Of a stretch of 64,000 nt of DNA, positions 1 through 12,109 are shown piece by piece. The first letter of the stretch is position 1. Each line of letters starts with the position of its first letter. Below the pieces are notes generated by a model. It worked only from the letters and a program-made list of their open reading frames with translations. It searched no databases and was not told the DNA's origin. The stretch is from Pisolithus tinctorius. Its lineage: Eukaryota > Basidiomycota > Agaricomycetes > Boletales > Pisolithaceae. The position numbers were made by a program, and so were the translations under genes. The DNA is taken from contig JANFAH010000006.1 of assembly GCA_024663395.1 (NCBI GenBank), positions 1,922,001 to 1,986,000 on the forward strand, written 5' to 3'.

Positions 1-1414
1 GCAGGAGGCAGTTCTGGCGGAAGCGCTGCAAGCGTGGCTGCAGGCATCTGCGACGCGTCAGTGACGATGGATGTCGGTACACCGCGCGTTGTGCTCATGA
101 ACTATTTCTAGGGCTCTTGGTACCGACACTGGCGGGTCTGTGAGACTTCCCGCATCATACTGCGGTGTCGTGGGCTTGAAACCATCCTACGGTATTATTA
201 GTCGGTTGGTTTGATTACCCTCGTCCTTTCCACAGTTTCGCCTACCACACATTCTCAGTTGGGGCGTCATTTCCTTCGCAGACAGCCTTGACTGCGTCGG
301 AATATTGGGGAAGTCCGTCGGTATTGTAAAACGCGTATTCGGTGGGTGGTTTGAGTCCAGTCAAGGCGTTCACTCATGTAGATTTAGACACGGTAGCAAC
401 GTACGATCCCCGGGATCCCACTGCGGCTACTCCTGACTTGCGCGAGAGAGCATGCCAATTCAATAGCCCTTTTCTCTCTGTCACGACCTCAACGCATCAA
501 CCCCGTTCATTAGAGGGCCTTCGGATCGGAGTTCCTATCGAGTACTTCCCCTCAGAACTTGATCCTAGTATCGTCGACGTTTTGCGCACTGTTCTCCGTC
601 GTCTCGGAGAAGCCGGCGCAGCTCTTACATCGGTCACCGTTCCTGCAACACAGTATACGCTTAGTGCATACTATGTAATTGCGAGCGCGGAAGCCTCTAG
701 TAACCTCGCCCGCTTCGACTCCGTCCGGTATGGTATGTCGTGATCTTCGTATTTTCTAAATAAAGGGCGCAGGCGCTGACTTGCCTGATACATTGCCTGC
801 CCATCCTGATACACTGATGCACGAGCAGGACTTCGCACCGCGCCACCACCTGGAGCCAACACCTCGAAATCCAGTGATGTATTTGCCCACTCACGTTGCG
901 CTGGTCTTGGAAAAGAAGTTCAGAAGCGTATTTTGCTCGGAACATACGCCCTCACCGCCGAGTGAGTGCTTGTCGTAGTACTTTTTGTTGTGTTAATAAT
1001 TCTTTCTTTTCTTTCAGTGCTTTTGATAACTATTTCTTGCAGGCTCAGCGTATCCGCGGGCATGTCAGAAGAGACTTTGACAGAGTGTTTCGCCATCCCT
1101 GCGCCCTGTTGGAGCGGCCATTTCCTCCTGAGGATGGTGTTGACGTCTTGCTCCACCCTTCCGCCATTCGCACGGCACCTCCACTTGATAGAAGGGCGCA
1201 GGAAAGTCATAGCGGTGGTAAAGCTGCTCTCGGCCTGAGTGAGTATTTACAAGATATTATGACTGTGCCTGCGTCCCTTGCTGGGCTTCCTGCGCTCAGT
1301 ATCCCTGCTGGGACAGGGGCTGATAGATGGCCAGTAGGCGTAAGCGTAGTTGGCCAGTGGGGATGTGACAACCTCGTGATGCATGTCGGGAAGGCAATCG
1401 AAGAGCTGTGCTGA
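1..1414 (+). CDS. HER2: Glutamyl-tRNA(Gln) amidotransferase subunit A, mitochondrial (5' partial)
   Basis: Amidase-signature enzyme of the mitochondrial GatCAB-type complex; releases ammonia from glutamine to convert Glu-tRNA(Gln) to Gln-tRNA(Gln). The window opens inside the signature: GGSSGGSAA (cis-Ser) followed after one intron by [13 protein letters not shown] (nucleophile Ser). Further matches are a YDPRDPTA stretch, [22 protein letters not shown] and a C-terminal [21 protein letters not shown] block typical of GatA. Exons read from splice signals and frame: 1-56, 112-204, 259-341, 382-732, 829-961, 1018-1414; every junction keeps the frame. The N-terminal part with the catalytic Lys lies outside the window. 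No break seen. Family assignment is firm; the exact orthologue (GatA rather than another amidase) rests on recalled sequence. Confidence 0.93.
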
Positions 1415-1958
1415 GAAAACAATTCCTTTGTTCTGTCCTTCACTCCTTAAAGTAAGCGCGAGAAATTGGACTAGGGGGATTGTAGGGGGAAGTATATCTT
1501 GTCACTAGAGTGGTGAATATGAGTGTGCTCTGCGGGGACTTGATAAACAGGTAGATGGATGGTGCGGAATCCATCGTCAGCCCATATTAGTAAAGGAAAC
1601 AAGGACATTAATAGATCGGCAATTATGGGCTCACGACACACCCGAGGTGCGCACCTTGCCTTCCGCAAAGGGACCGTGCGCCTTCCACATTCGAATGATG
1701 CCGGCGTGGGTCTGTAAGGGCCTAGGCTTTTCATTTCGAAGACGTCACGTGACCGGCAATGAAGATCTCATTGCGAACGAATCTGATTAATTCTTGCAAC
1801 TAATCTCAGGTGGACACCATTCCACCGTCCTCTGGATCATCCAGCAGACATGGAGGGCAGGGTAATCACCAGGTCGCCCAGCACGTTTTCCGCATCGGCA
1901 CTCCGTGAGAAATTGACACACCTAACCACCTCTCCGCTACGCCCAGTTGTCTCGCTTC
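1415..1958. other. Intergenic, GatA 3' side / DGAT2 promoter side
   Basis: No open frame here has coding character or family resemblance. It should hold the GatA terminator and the DGAT2 promoter; no clear TATA box was recognised. Confidence 0.6.
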
Positions 1959-3688
1959 ATGCTTCCATCGAGTTGCGTAATAGTCTATAACTCGGAAAGA
2001 TCATTGCTCAAGGCATCTTTCACTCACTACAGCTTTGTGCCTACCAAGATACCGCGAAAACGCAGGTTGCAAACGTTGGCAGTTGCCGTCTGGTCCACAG
2101 TAATTATAATTTCCGTCTCCCTGTTTTTGTATCTCTGGTGCGCCCCTTCCTGATTACTTTGTTGACTAAAGATTAGTTACGAGCTAAAAAATGAACATAG
2201 TTCGATACCCGCCCTCTGGCCTTTTATCGCAGTATATCTCATCTGGATGTCGTGGATAGATAAGAGCCCTGAACATGGCACAAGGCTGAGCCCATGGTTC
2301 CGCTCCCTGAAATTATGGCGGTACTTTGCTGAATACTATCCTGCATCGTGCGCAGTACTTGTCTGGTGTCCGGTGCTTGTGTTGCTGATGCCCTCTGTAT
2401 GCTCGCAGACTCTTGAAAGTGAGTGCTTCCCTCTAAAGCTGGAGTAGTAGTGACCGGTGCTTCTCATGCAAGGAATGTGATCTTCCCCCCGATCGCCCAT
2501 ACGTATTCGGGTATCACCCTCATGGTCAGTGTTGCCTTTACGGACTCCAGATCAGCGCTTTTGATGAGCAAATGCAGGAATTATCGGAATGTAAGAAGGT
2601 CGCCTAATTAATCAGAAGTGCGTTGTTTTACCGAAATCACTTTCTAGGGGTGCTCTTGCTACCTTTGCAACCGAAGGTATATACTTGGAATCAAAGTTTG
2701 GTTTACTCTAACAATCATCCGCGTTAGCCACCGGGTTCTCCGCGGCTTTCCCGGGTATCCGACCGCATCTTCTCACCCTTACTAACAATTTCGATGTTCC
2801 CGTGTACCGAGAGATTCTTGCAGCCCTCGGAATTAGCAGTGTTTCCAAGCGGTCCTGCTCGAACATTCTAAAACGTGGACCAGGGGAGGCAATCACCATT
2901 GTCGTAGGTGGCGCAGCCGAGAGTTTGAGTGCACGTCCGGGTACCGCAGATCTCACTCTGAGACGGAGGTACGACCTTCAACCCTCCCGGTGTACCTTCT
3001 TTTGACTTGCCGCTCTTCAGACTTGGATTCATCAAGGTTGCTATCCAGCACGGGTATTCTGTCTCTGCCTAAGTTCAGGCCAATAGGCGTTGACACGAAC
3101 CTCTTTTCCCCGTAGCGCTGACCTTGTTCCTGTATTTTCTTTTGGAGAGAACGACGTATGAACTTTATGACTTCTGTTTTCTCCCCGCCTCACCGTGATT
3201 TTCTAGATATACCAGCAGATGGCCAATGAAAGAGGCACCACGATCTACGCCCTGCAGAAGAGGTTCCAGAAGATGTTTGGGTTTACCCTACCGCTTTTCC
3301 ATGGACGGGGGCTCATGAATTGTACAATGTTTTTCCGAGGTCACGTCTTACGATTGATAGCTGATGTATAACGTAGACAACTTGGGGTTGCTCCCCTACC
3401 GCCGCAGAATTGTGTCTGTCAGTGAGTCTACAGTTTGCATACCCATCTTCTTCCCTCTCTTATCCCCTTTTAAGTCGGCTGCCCGATTCATATCGAAAAG
3501 TGCGAGAAACCCAGCCTAGAAGAAGTGACACGAGTACAAACGAAATATATTGAGGAACTCACCAGGTGTGTAACCTCCAAATTTTCGTGCAGCACCATCG
3601 ATCGAGCTCCTCTTTGCCTAGAATATGGAACACATATAAAGACGAGTTTGCAAAAACGCGAAAGAGGGAACTCAGCATTATTGATTAG
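1959..3688 (+). CDS. DGA1: Diacylglycerol O-acyltransferase type 2 (DGAT2)
   Basis: Transfers an acyl group from acyl-CoA to diacylglycerol, the last step of triacylglycerol synthesis, at ER/lipid droplets. Thirteen exons were read: 1959-2137, 2201-2347, 2409-2418, 2473-2524, 2578-2590, 2648-2676, 2728-2968, 3021-3053, 3116-3155, 3207-3321, 3377-3421, 3475-3565, 3622-3688, giving 353 aa with frame kept throughout. The N-terminus has hydrophobic segments (RRLQTLAVAVWS onward), then RYFAEYYPAS, DRPYVFGYHPHG, GALATFATE, SKRSCSNIL, VVGGAAESL, PVFSFGEND and FHGRGLMNY, all DGAT2 hallmarks. The catalytic HPHG (about residues 127-130) spans the border of a 13-nt exon, and a 10-nt exon lies just upstream. 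The start ATG at 1959 is the first in frame, but the first 30 residues are not conserved and an extra 5' intron is possible. Confidence 0.93.
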
Positions 3689-4019
3689 GACAATACAACC
3701 TTGGCACGTAACAGTTATTTTCTTCAAGTTTAACATTAGCGTACGTATGTAGTAAGCGTAACGAAGCGGACTCTATACAATCGACATCACAACTAGTATT
3801 ATTGTAGTGTCAGCCATTGAAGTTAGAATGTATTCATATGGATGGATCACGCTTGAATATGGAAGAAATTGTAGATAGGCTGCAACATGTCGAAAGCCAT
3901 CAGACACCAAAGGAGAATGCATGAGTTTCGCCATGCTCGTCCTGGCGAACACTACAGACACGTGAATAAGATTGGTTTTGCACCTGCGGCAAAGCGCCCG
4001 CCCGCCTGTAGATATGGTC
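3689..4019. other. Convergent intergenic region
   Basis: Lies between the 3' ends of DGAT2 (+) and the tubulin cofactor B gene (-). No supported gene; it should contain both terminators. Confidence 0.6.
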
Positions 4020-4933
4020 CTAGATCTCTTCGTCATCAAAGTCGATCTCTTCAACAGGAAAGTCTCCAATTTTAACTCTGTCTGGGCGTACGAAAACGCC
4101 ATAATTTGGACGACAGGTGAAATATCGTTCCCCTTGAACACTTTCGAATGCGAATGAGCATTTGTACAGCTGAAGAGGCGTGTCCACTCACGATCCGTCA
4201 TTGCGACCGATCGGCTCATCATACTCTACACCGACCCAGACACCGGTCTTAGCGAACTTTGTGGGTCCGACAAAACGCACCGTACCGCGCTTGTGCAAAC
4301 CTTCCTCAGTAGACTCAACTTCGCATCGCGCACCGATCGGGATGTTTACTTGTGGCACAGGTGAAGGTGATTCGGACGGCGGGGCAAAGCGACCCATCTT
4401 GTGTTGTTGCTTGTAGGCAAGGACGGTGTCTGAAGTATGTCAGTGTATGCCAGAGCCTCGCGGGGGAACACCTAAACCTGTTCTTTTGGCGTAAGCTTCC
4501 TCGCTAAGTTCAAACTTTTCAACATTGGAGGTATCAGACAGCTGCCCAGTGAAAGACGTCGAAGGGTTGGTGTCTATAACCTGCAGGGAAGGAACAACGT
4601 GTCAATCCTGCGAGAACGGTGCACCTGGACGGCCAGATTACCTTGAGGGTCTGCAAGTTCGACAGGCTATAGTATCCAAGTTGTTTGGAGTCATCCGTAA
4701 GCTGCGCGATCGTCTGGCCATCGTTATTTTCGACCACGATCTTCTGATTCTGCACTGGAATACCCGTGATGAGCTCGAGCTTTGCCTGTGTTGCGATGCT
4801 AGATGATCAAGTACATCATCATGCGTGTACCTCAAACAGGTACCTTGAGCTGTTCGACAGTGATGTGGAGATCGAAACGCCGCTCCGAGCGCGTATCCGG
4901 GGATTCCACAAAGACGTTCACGATGGTTGACAT
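4020..4933 (-). CDS. ALF1: Tubulin-folding cofactor B (CAP-Gly protein)
   Basis: Cytosolic chaperone that binds alpha-tubulin during heterodimer assembly with cofactor E. Five exons on the minus strand: 4844-4933, 4642-4785, 4478-4580, 4192-4429, 4020-4140, giving 231 aa in frame. The N-terminal ubiquitin-like domain shows [18 protein letters not shown] and [15 protein letters not shown]. It is followed by a linker ([23 protein letters not shown]) and a CAP-Gly domain with [29 protein letters not shown] and NYGVFVRPD. The C-terminus [10 protein letters not shown] is the acidic EEY/I-like tail usual in the family. The start is the ATG at 4933, 88 bp from the divergent thioesterase start codon. 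No defects. Confidence 0.95.
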
Positions 4934-5021
4934 GTTCTGGGAAAAAGGGAGGCGGGCAAGCTCAGCCCCTTCCTCCGTACATGTCGGGTTACCATATTTG
5001 TGGTTATAGCTGACATCCAAC
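4934..5021. promoter_or_regulatory. 88-bp bidirectional promoter/5'-leader interval
   Basis: Only 88 bp separate the start codons of the divergent cofactor B (4933, -) and thioesterase (5022, +) genes, so both promoters and leaders must overlap here or extend into the neighbouring gene. No TATA box is evident. The thioesterase start choice is strong because it fits both frame and targeting peptide. Confidence 0.6.
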
Positions 5022-6078
5022 ATGCTTTCAGGATGCGCCAGACCTCGTCTTTTGCGAGCTCGGCTGTGTCTGGACAAAGCGTTCCTCAGCGGCTCTTCGA
5101 TAGAGGTGGGCCTGAGGACTTGCACAACATGCATGACCTCTTCTAATATGTACTACGTTCACCGATAGTCCCTCCAAGCGGCCTTCAGAAACCCATCTTC
5201 CCCGTTCCACATACCCCCAGGCGAAACAGGACCGGCATCACCAGACGACCCTCCACCGTCTTGTGAAACCAACCGCTTTGATCTCCAACAGGACACTGAC
5301 CCACATGGCGCGTTGCCCGCGGAACGGGCCGAAAAGGCACGGGAGGCTCTGATATCCATGGGGTGCGACGCAGATACCCTGTGGGAACAAAGTATTGTCT
5401 GGGGGTATCATGACGCATTCAGGCAAGAGTATTCTCTAGAGCTTCCTTAGGCTTTTGCTGACAGTCCGACGATACAAAAGGCATGTCAATAATGCTCATT
5501 ACTGTAAGAACGGTCTCTTAGCAGTATGAGGATTAGTTCTGAAGTTCCCAAACGAACACAGTGCGCTTCATTGAGTCGGTGAGTCTATAATCTATCTTTC
5601 GTACCTCGGCGGCCATGGGGATTACTTGGATGGCGTAGGGTCGTATGCAATGGGCCATGAAGTTAGGGGATATCCTCGGCGGAAGGGAACGTGTCGACGC
5701 GATGCTTGCGGGGAAAGGCGTATCCCTCATCTTGAAGTCCATTAATATCAACTTCAGAAAACCAGTCACTTTTCCCGACACGGTATCTGCGATTTCTCTA
5801 CCGTGAATTGGGATCCACCCCACTGAACCATGTTGCAGCTACTTGTCGGTCACAAGGCCATAGTGTCGTCAAGCCGCACTCAATTCCTGCTGAATGCTGT
5901 CCTATACTCGTACGCACAACAAAAAGTGGTGGCGGATGCTGAGGGTGTTATTGTCTGGTACGATTACGACCGGCTGAAGAAGTGCGATCCGGGTGATGTT
6001 GTCTGGAGGGCTCTCAGAGATGGCATGGGGGCTGAATACAGGGAAGGTATCGGACGTCCATCCTGTCGGTTAGTCTAG
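5022..6078 (+). CDS. 4HBT-type (hot-dog) thioesterase-like protein, probably mitochondrial
   Basis: Six exons: 5022-5105, 5169-5422, 5481-5503, 5562-5578, 5639-5782, 5839-6078, giving 253 aa. The hot-dog hallmark is built across three exons: GYHDAF, then RHVNNAHY, then LRFIESGRM, the active-site helix pattern of the YbgC/4HBT_2 family that hydrolyses acyl-CoA or other thioesters. Later strands read GVSLILKSININFRKPV and NAVLYSYAQQKVVADAEG. The N-terminus (MLSGCARPRLLRARLCLDKAF) is Arg-rich and almost free of acid, as in a mitochondrial presequence (inference). The second intron has a GC donor (5423) with a normal AG acceptor. The last 20 residues are less family-like, so another small 3' intron is possible. 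The substrate is unknown. Confidence 0.82.
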
Positions 6079-6235
6079 ATACGGTATTATGTGCACTGCC
6101 CCAGTACACAGTGGAAGGTTCACGAAAGGATGGTGTGGCGTGGCTGGACGCGCGGCCTCTGCAGTCGCCTTACAAAAGCTGAAAACGAGTGGAAACCAAT
6201 GATCTGCCTGACACTCTCCCAACCAAACCAGCGTG

Positions 6236-9100
<2,865 letters not shown>

Positions 9101-9540
9101 CGGATTGCTTCGCTCGCATGCCGCGACGTTTGTCGTGGTTTCCGGCTTTGAAATTCTTGTATAATCCCACTCCTCGAAGGGTACTGTACTAGACATCGCC
9201 ATCATGGTTTGATATGATTTCGAAATTCTACATTGTATCATAGGAAAAGCAGTAATATAGCACACTCATTCCTAGTGTCATATTCCCGAATGGCCCAATG
9301 AGTCGATCACTGGGTACGACATCCTAATAATGCATGCACTGTATCCTAGTAGTGTTCAACGAAAGGCTTGCGACCACAAGGGGATCTCCTACGTAATTGT
9401 GTCAGGGAACTCTGACTGATCTACCCCAATGATTCGTTACACATTACCAAGTTTTCACTTTAACATGGGGTGAAACCATGCAAGATGGAATTACCTGAGT
9501 GTTGGCTCTACGGCACCGTTCCTGACGTACTTTTTGGGGT
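9101..9540. other. Intergenic after CDC48
   Basis: Presumed CDC48 3' UTR (T-rich stretch and polyA-like sequence about 9150-9260), then AT-balanced sequence without a supported gene. Confidence 0.5.
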
Positions 9541-10215
9541 CAGGTTCCAAGGCCAGACAGTGTTTTACTCCCCCAGGAAGCTATAAAGAACAAGAAACTT
9601 GCCACGTTCAGCAGAGCGGACGCGGACCACCTTCTCTCGCCGAATAATAATCCATCCGAATCGTACCACTCCCAACTGTTTCCGTATCCCACCTACTTCG
9701 AGTATCTTCAGAGTAATGCAGTAGAAGAATTCCAATACACGTCGCAGTGCCCAAATAAGCTTGTCTTGTTTGGTACTCTTGCTGGTCAGCCTACTCGTAT
9801 CAAATTTGTCGGACATTGTTCGATGGATACCCACCGGTTCTCCGTATCACTGGAATGTGCATCAACCCTCTGCGGCTTCAACGCGCTACATGGGGGGATG
9901 GTATATGGTGGTGATGGATTCACTGGATGGTTACGTGCAACTGTATGATGTCCTTGTTGACCCGCCTTGATTGGTTACGTGGTAAAGGCTATGTTCACGG
10001 TGACATTCGTAGTACCAGCATTATGGGGTTGCGATTTGACATGACAAAGTTCATGTCAATTGATTTTGACCGGAGGGGCGCGGTATCCCCTCAACGTGAA
10101 CAGAGAAATCTAGCGTCCTGCAGGCGCAGTCGACGGGGTTCTCATCGAAGCTCAGCATGCTGTGGACATGCTGAATAGTATAATCGCGAGTTTCGAGAAG
10201 GGAAGCAAGTGTCCA
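9541..10215 (+). pseudogene. Broken kinase-like gene (FunK1-type, basidiomycete)
   Basis: Reading the plus strand in shifting frames gives pieces of the kinase-like family expanded in mushrooms. One open piece ends NKLVLFGTLAGQPTRIKFV and runs to a stop at 9948. A shift then gives MVVMDSLDGYVQLYD, and another frame gives GYVHGDIRSTSIM (the HxD catalytic-loop equivalent) and MSIDFD (DFG equivalent). A final shift gives RYPLNVNREI, a TAG stop, then EAQHAVDMLNSII. At least three frame changes and two stops make it non-functional. Assignment to FunK1-type kinases is from recalled motifs; a kinase of another fungal expansion is possible. It lies at the border of the mobile-element nest. Confidence 0.65.
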
Positions 10216-10934
10216 GAGCATGCTCAGATACGGAGGAAGAATGCAGACCAGCAAAAACCAATTGTCCGCGGCTGACTGAGTCCGAGGTTCGACGGGTAGT
10301 GCTAATTAGTTCGGAGCTATATGAGTATGACTTACATATAATAGGGGCTCTGTGACCCAAAGCTAGGTGCGGTGTGCAATGAGCATGAACAACGAAGGCT
10401 GGGGGAATAGGACAGGCAAGTTCGCTTCCTTACCCAATGGCTCGCCCCTCTGATGCTATTGACATCACAGGTAGATGTTCACCAAGAAGTGATTGAACGT
10501 AGACGAGCGAAGGGGGGTTGACCGTGTTATGGTCATAAAGGGATCCAGCACGTACACCGTGGCATGACCTGTGAAATTTTGAAAGATGCAACTATGTAAC
10601 AGTGACCACGATGGTGACAGTCCAGTGCGAGGTACGGCTTACATACGTCTCCTCCCTACGTTCCGCACAATTCCACGCCAGTAGAACCACATCAATGAAC
10701 AGATCGTCGGCCTCGAGTTCTTCCTTGAAGGAGACGCCGGACACCCGCACTTGAATAGACGTATTCACTCCTTTCTCAACTTTTGTCTCCCCATACATGA
10801 TGAAATGCATATTCGATGTTGCAGTCCATGAGTCTCTGAAGAACGACTGATGCTGCACCTTTCACTGTCACTGCTGGAAGAACCTCCACCCCTAGTCCAC
10901 CCGTCGTACAACTTTGAAATCAAGTAGTTGAGTG
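10216..10934. other. Unassigned spacer beside the nest
   Basis: A minus-strand open stretch at 10592-10858 (88 codons) has some protein-like composition (FKEELEADDLFIDVVLLAWN) but no recognised family and no conserved splice context. Otherwise nothing is supported. The old KDZ2 transposase reading stops being recognisable near 10,934, so a deletion or rearrangement border probably lies here. Confidence 0.45.
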
Positions 10935-11053
10935 AAGTTTGCTGTGGTTAGCATTGGCCTGATTGATAGCTCTATGGTTGTTGCATGGTGATTTCTGGCC
11001 ATTGTATGAGTGCTTGAATGATGGAAAATGTCAGATATATGTACCTCTGTGAC
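10935..11053 (-). pseudogene. KDZ2 transposase, detached downstream fragment
   Basis: On the minus strand, an AG acceptor at 10,995 is followed by KSPCNNHRAINQANANHSK, the segment that follows the first catalytic motif in KDZ transposases (the intact copy here has STCSNHRAINAAN). It is the continuation of the half gene at 27,470-28,750: both parts carry the same 7-bp flank, and together they restore the codon and a GT donor. Beyond about 10,934 the similarity ends, so the catalytic core of KDZ2 is lost. Confidence 0.8.
11047..11053. repeat. Target-site duplication, left copy (CTGTGAC)
   Basis: Identical to 27463-27469. Joining the flanks at one copy restores the KDZ2 reading (PHVTE then a GT donor), which supports it as the insertion duplication. 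Confidence 0.85.
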
Positions 11054-11165
11054 CAGACCCTTCAGTCACATGTAATCCAGAAAGTGGGTCATCCAACATG
11101 CACATTTGGTCCTGAAAGTGGGACTAACTGACATCGGCCTATAGACCCTGATGGTGGATAGGCTG
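11054..11165 (+). repeat. Terminal inverted repeat, left
   Basis: Matches the reverse complement of 27,345-27,462 with scattered substitutions and one small indel. Shared blocks include TTCAGTCAC, AAAGTGGGTCATCC, ACATTT, GTCCTGAAA and GGGACTAA. The inner limit is approximate. Confidence 0.8.
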
Positions 11166-11179
11166 ACATGTTGGAGGGA

Positions 11180-11828
11180 GGTTGGCCGACCTCACTGGGG
11201 GATGGATCCACACCCTGGAAGTGGTGTCGGCCGACCTCACTGGGCGATGGACCCACACCCTGGAAGTGGTGTCGGCTGACCTCACTGGGGGATGGATCCA
11301 CACCCTGGAAGTGGTGTCGGCCGACCTCACTGGACGATGGACCCACACCCTGGAAGTGGTGTCGGCCGACCTCACTGGGGGATGGACCCACACCCTGGAA
11401 GTGGTGTCGGCCGACCTCACTGGACGATGGACCCACACCCTGGAAGTGGTGTCGGCCGACCTCACTGGGCGATGGACCCACACCCTGGAAGTGGTGTCAG
11501 CCGACCTCACTGGACGATGGACCCACACCCTGGAAGTGGTGTCGGCCGACCTCACTGGGGGATGGACCCACACCCTGGAAGTGGTGTCGGCCGACCTCAC
11601 TGGGCGATGGATCCACACCCTGGAAGTGGTGTCGGCCGACCTCACTGGACGATGGACCCACACCCTGGAAGTGGTGTCGGCCGACCTCACTGGACGATGG
11701 ACCCACACCCTGGAAGTGGTGTCGGCCGACCTCACTGGGCGATGGACCCACACCCTGGAAGTGGTGTCGGCCGACCTCACTGGGCGATGGACCCACACCC
11801 TGGAAGTGGTGTTGGCCGACCTCACCAC
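11180..11828 (+). repeat. 45-bp tandem array A (about 15 units)
   Basis: Unit core GTGGTGTCGGCCGACC followed by TCACTGG and a variable GGGGATGG/GGCGATGG/GACGATGG, then ACCCACACCCTGGAA. Variation among units is mostly at the GGG/GGC/GAC position and ATCC versus ACCC. The period is a multiple of three, so several frames stay open on both strands; these are not genes. The core GTCGGCCGAC is a perfect palindrome shared with array B. Confidence 0.95.
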
Positions 11829-12109
11829 CTGGAAGTAGGGTTGGCCAAACCCTGAAAATTCCCTTGGCATAATCAATTGCTTGTCAATTTAGATGTTACC
11901 AGAAGTATTGACTCTGATGACACTTCCAGATGGACATACCCCCTGAGACCAGTGTTGGCCAACCTCACTGGGGGGTGGCCTTACCCCCTGAATCCATGGC
12001 CATTCTTCACCTCCAGGTGATGTCAGTGATCTCACAGGGTTTGAAACTTGCAATGAGCATGGGTAGCCATATATAGGGATCCTTTTGATTCACACCATCT
12101 ACAGTTTAT
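11829..12109. other. Spacer with degenerate array units
   Basis: Contains decayed core copies (for example GTTGGCCAACC near 11,955) and the 3' flank of the accessory gene. No gene seen. Confidence 0.6.

Noticed and set aside
3773..4222. 149-codon minus frame
   Set aside because: It reads through the last intron of cofactor B in the wrong frame; the spliced reading explains the sequence better.
10592..10858. 88-codon minus frame as a gene
   Set aside because: No family, no splice support and no conserved neighbour.
11139..11876. Long open frames on both strands
   Set aside because: They arise from a 45-bp tandem repeat whose period is a multiple of three; five frames are open at once and the products are pure repeats.
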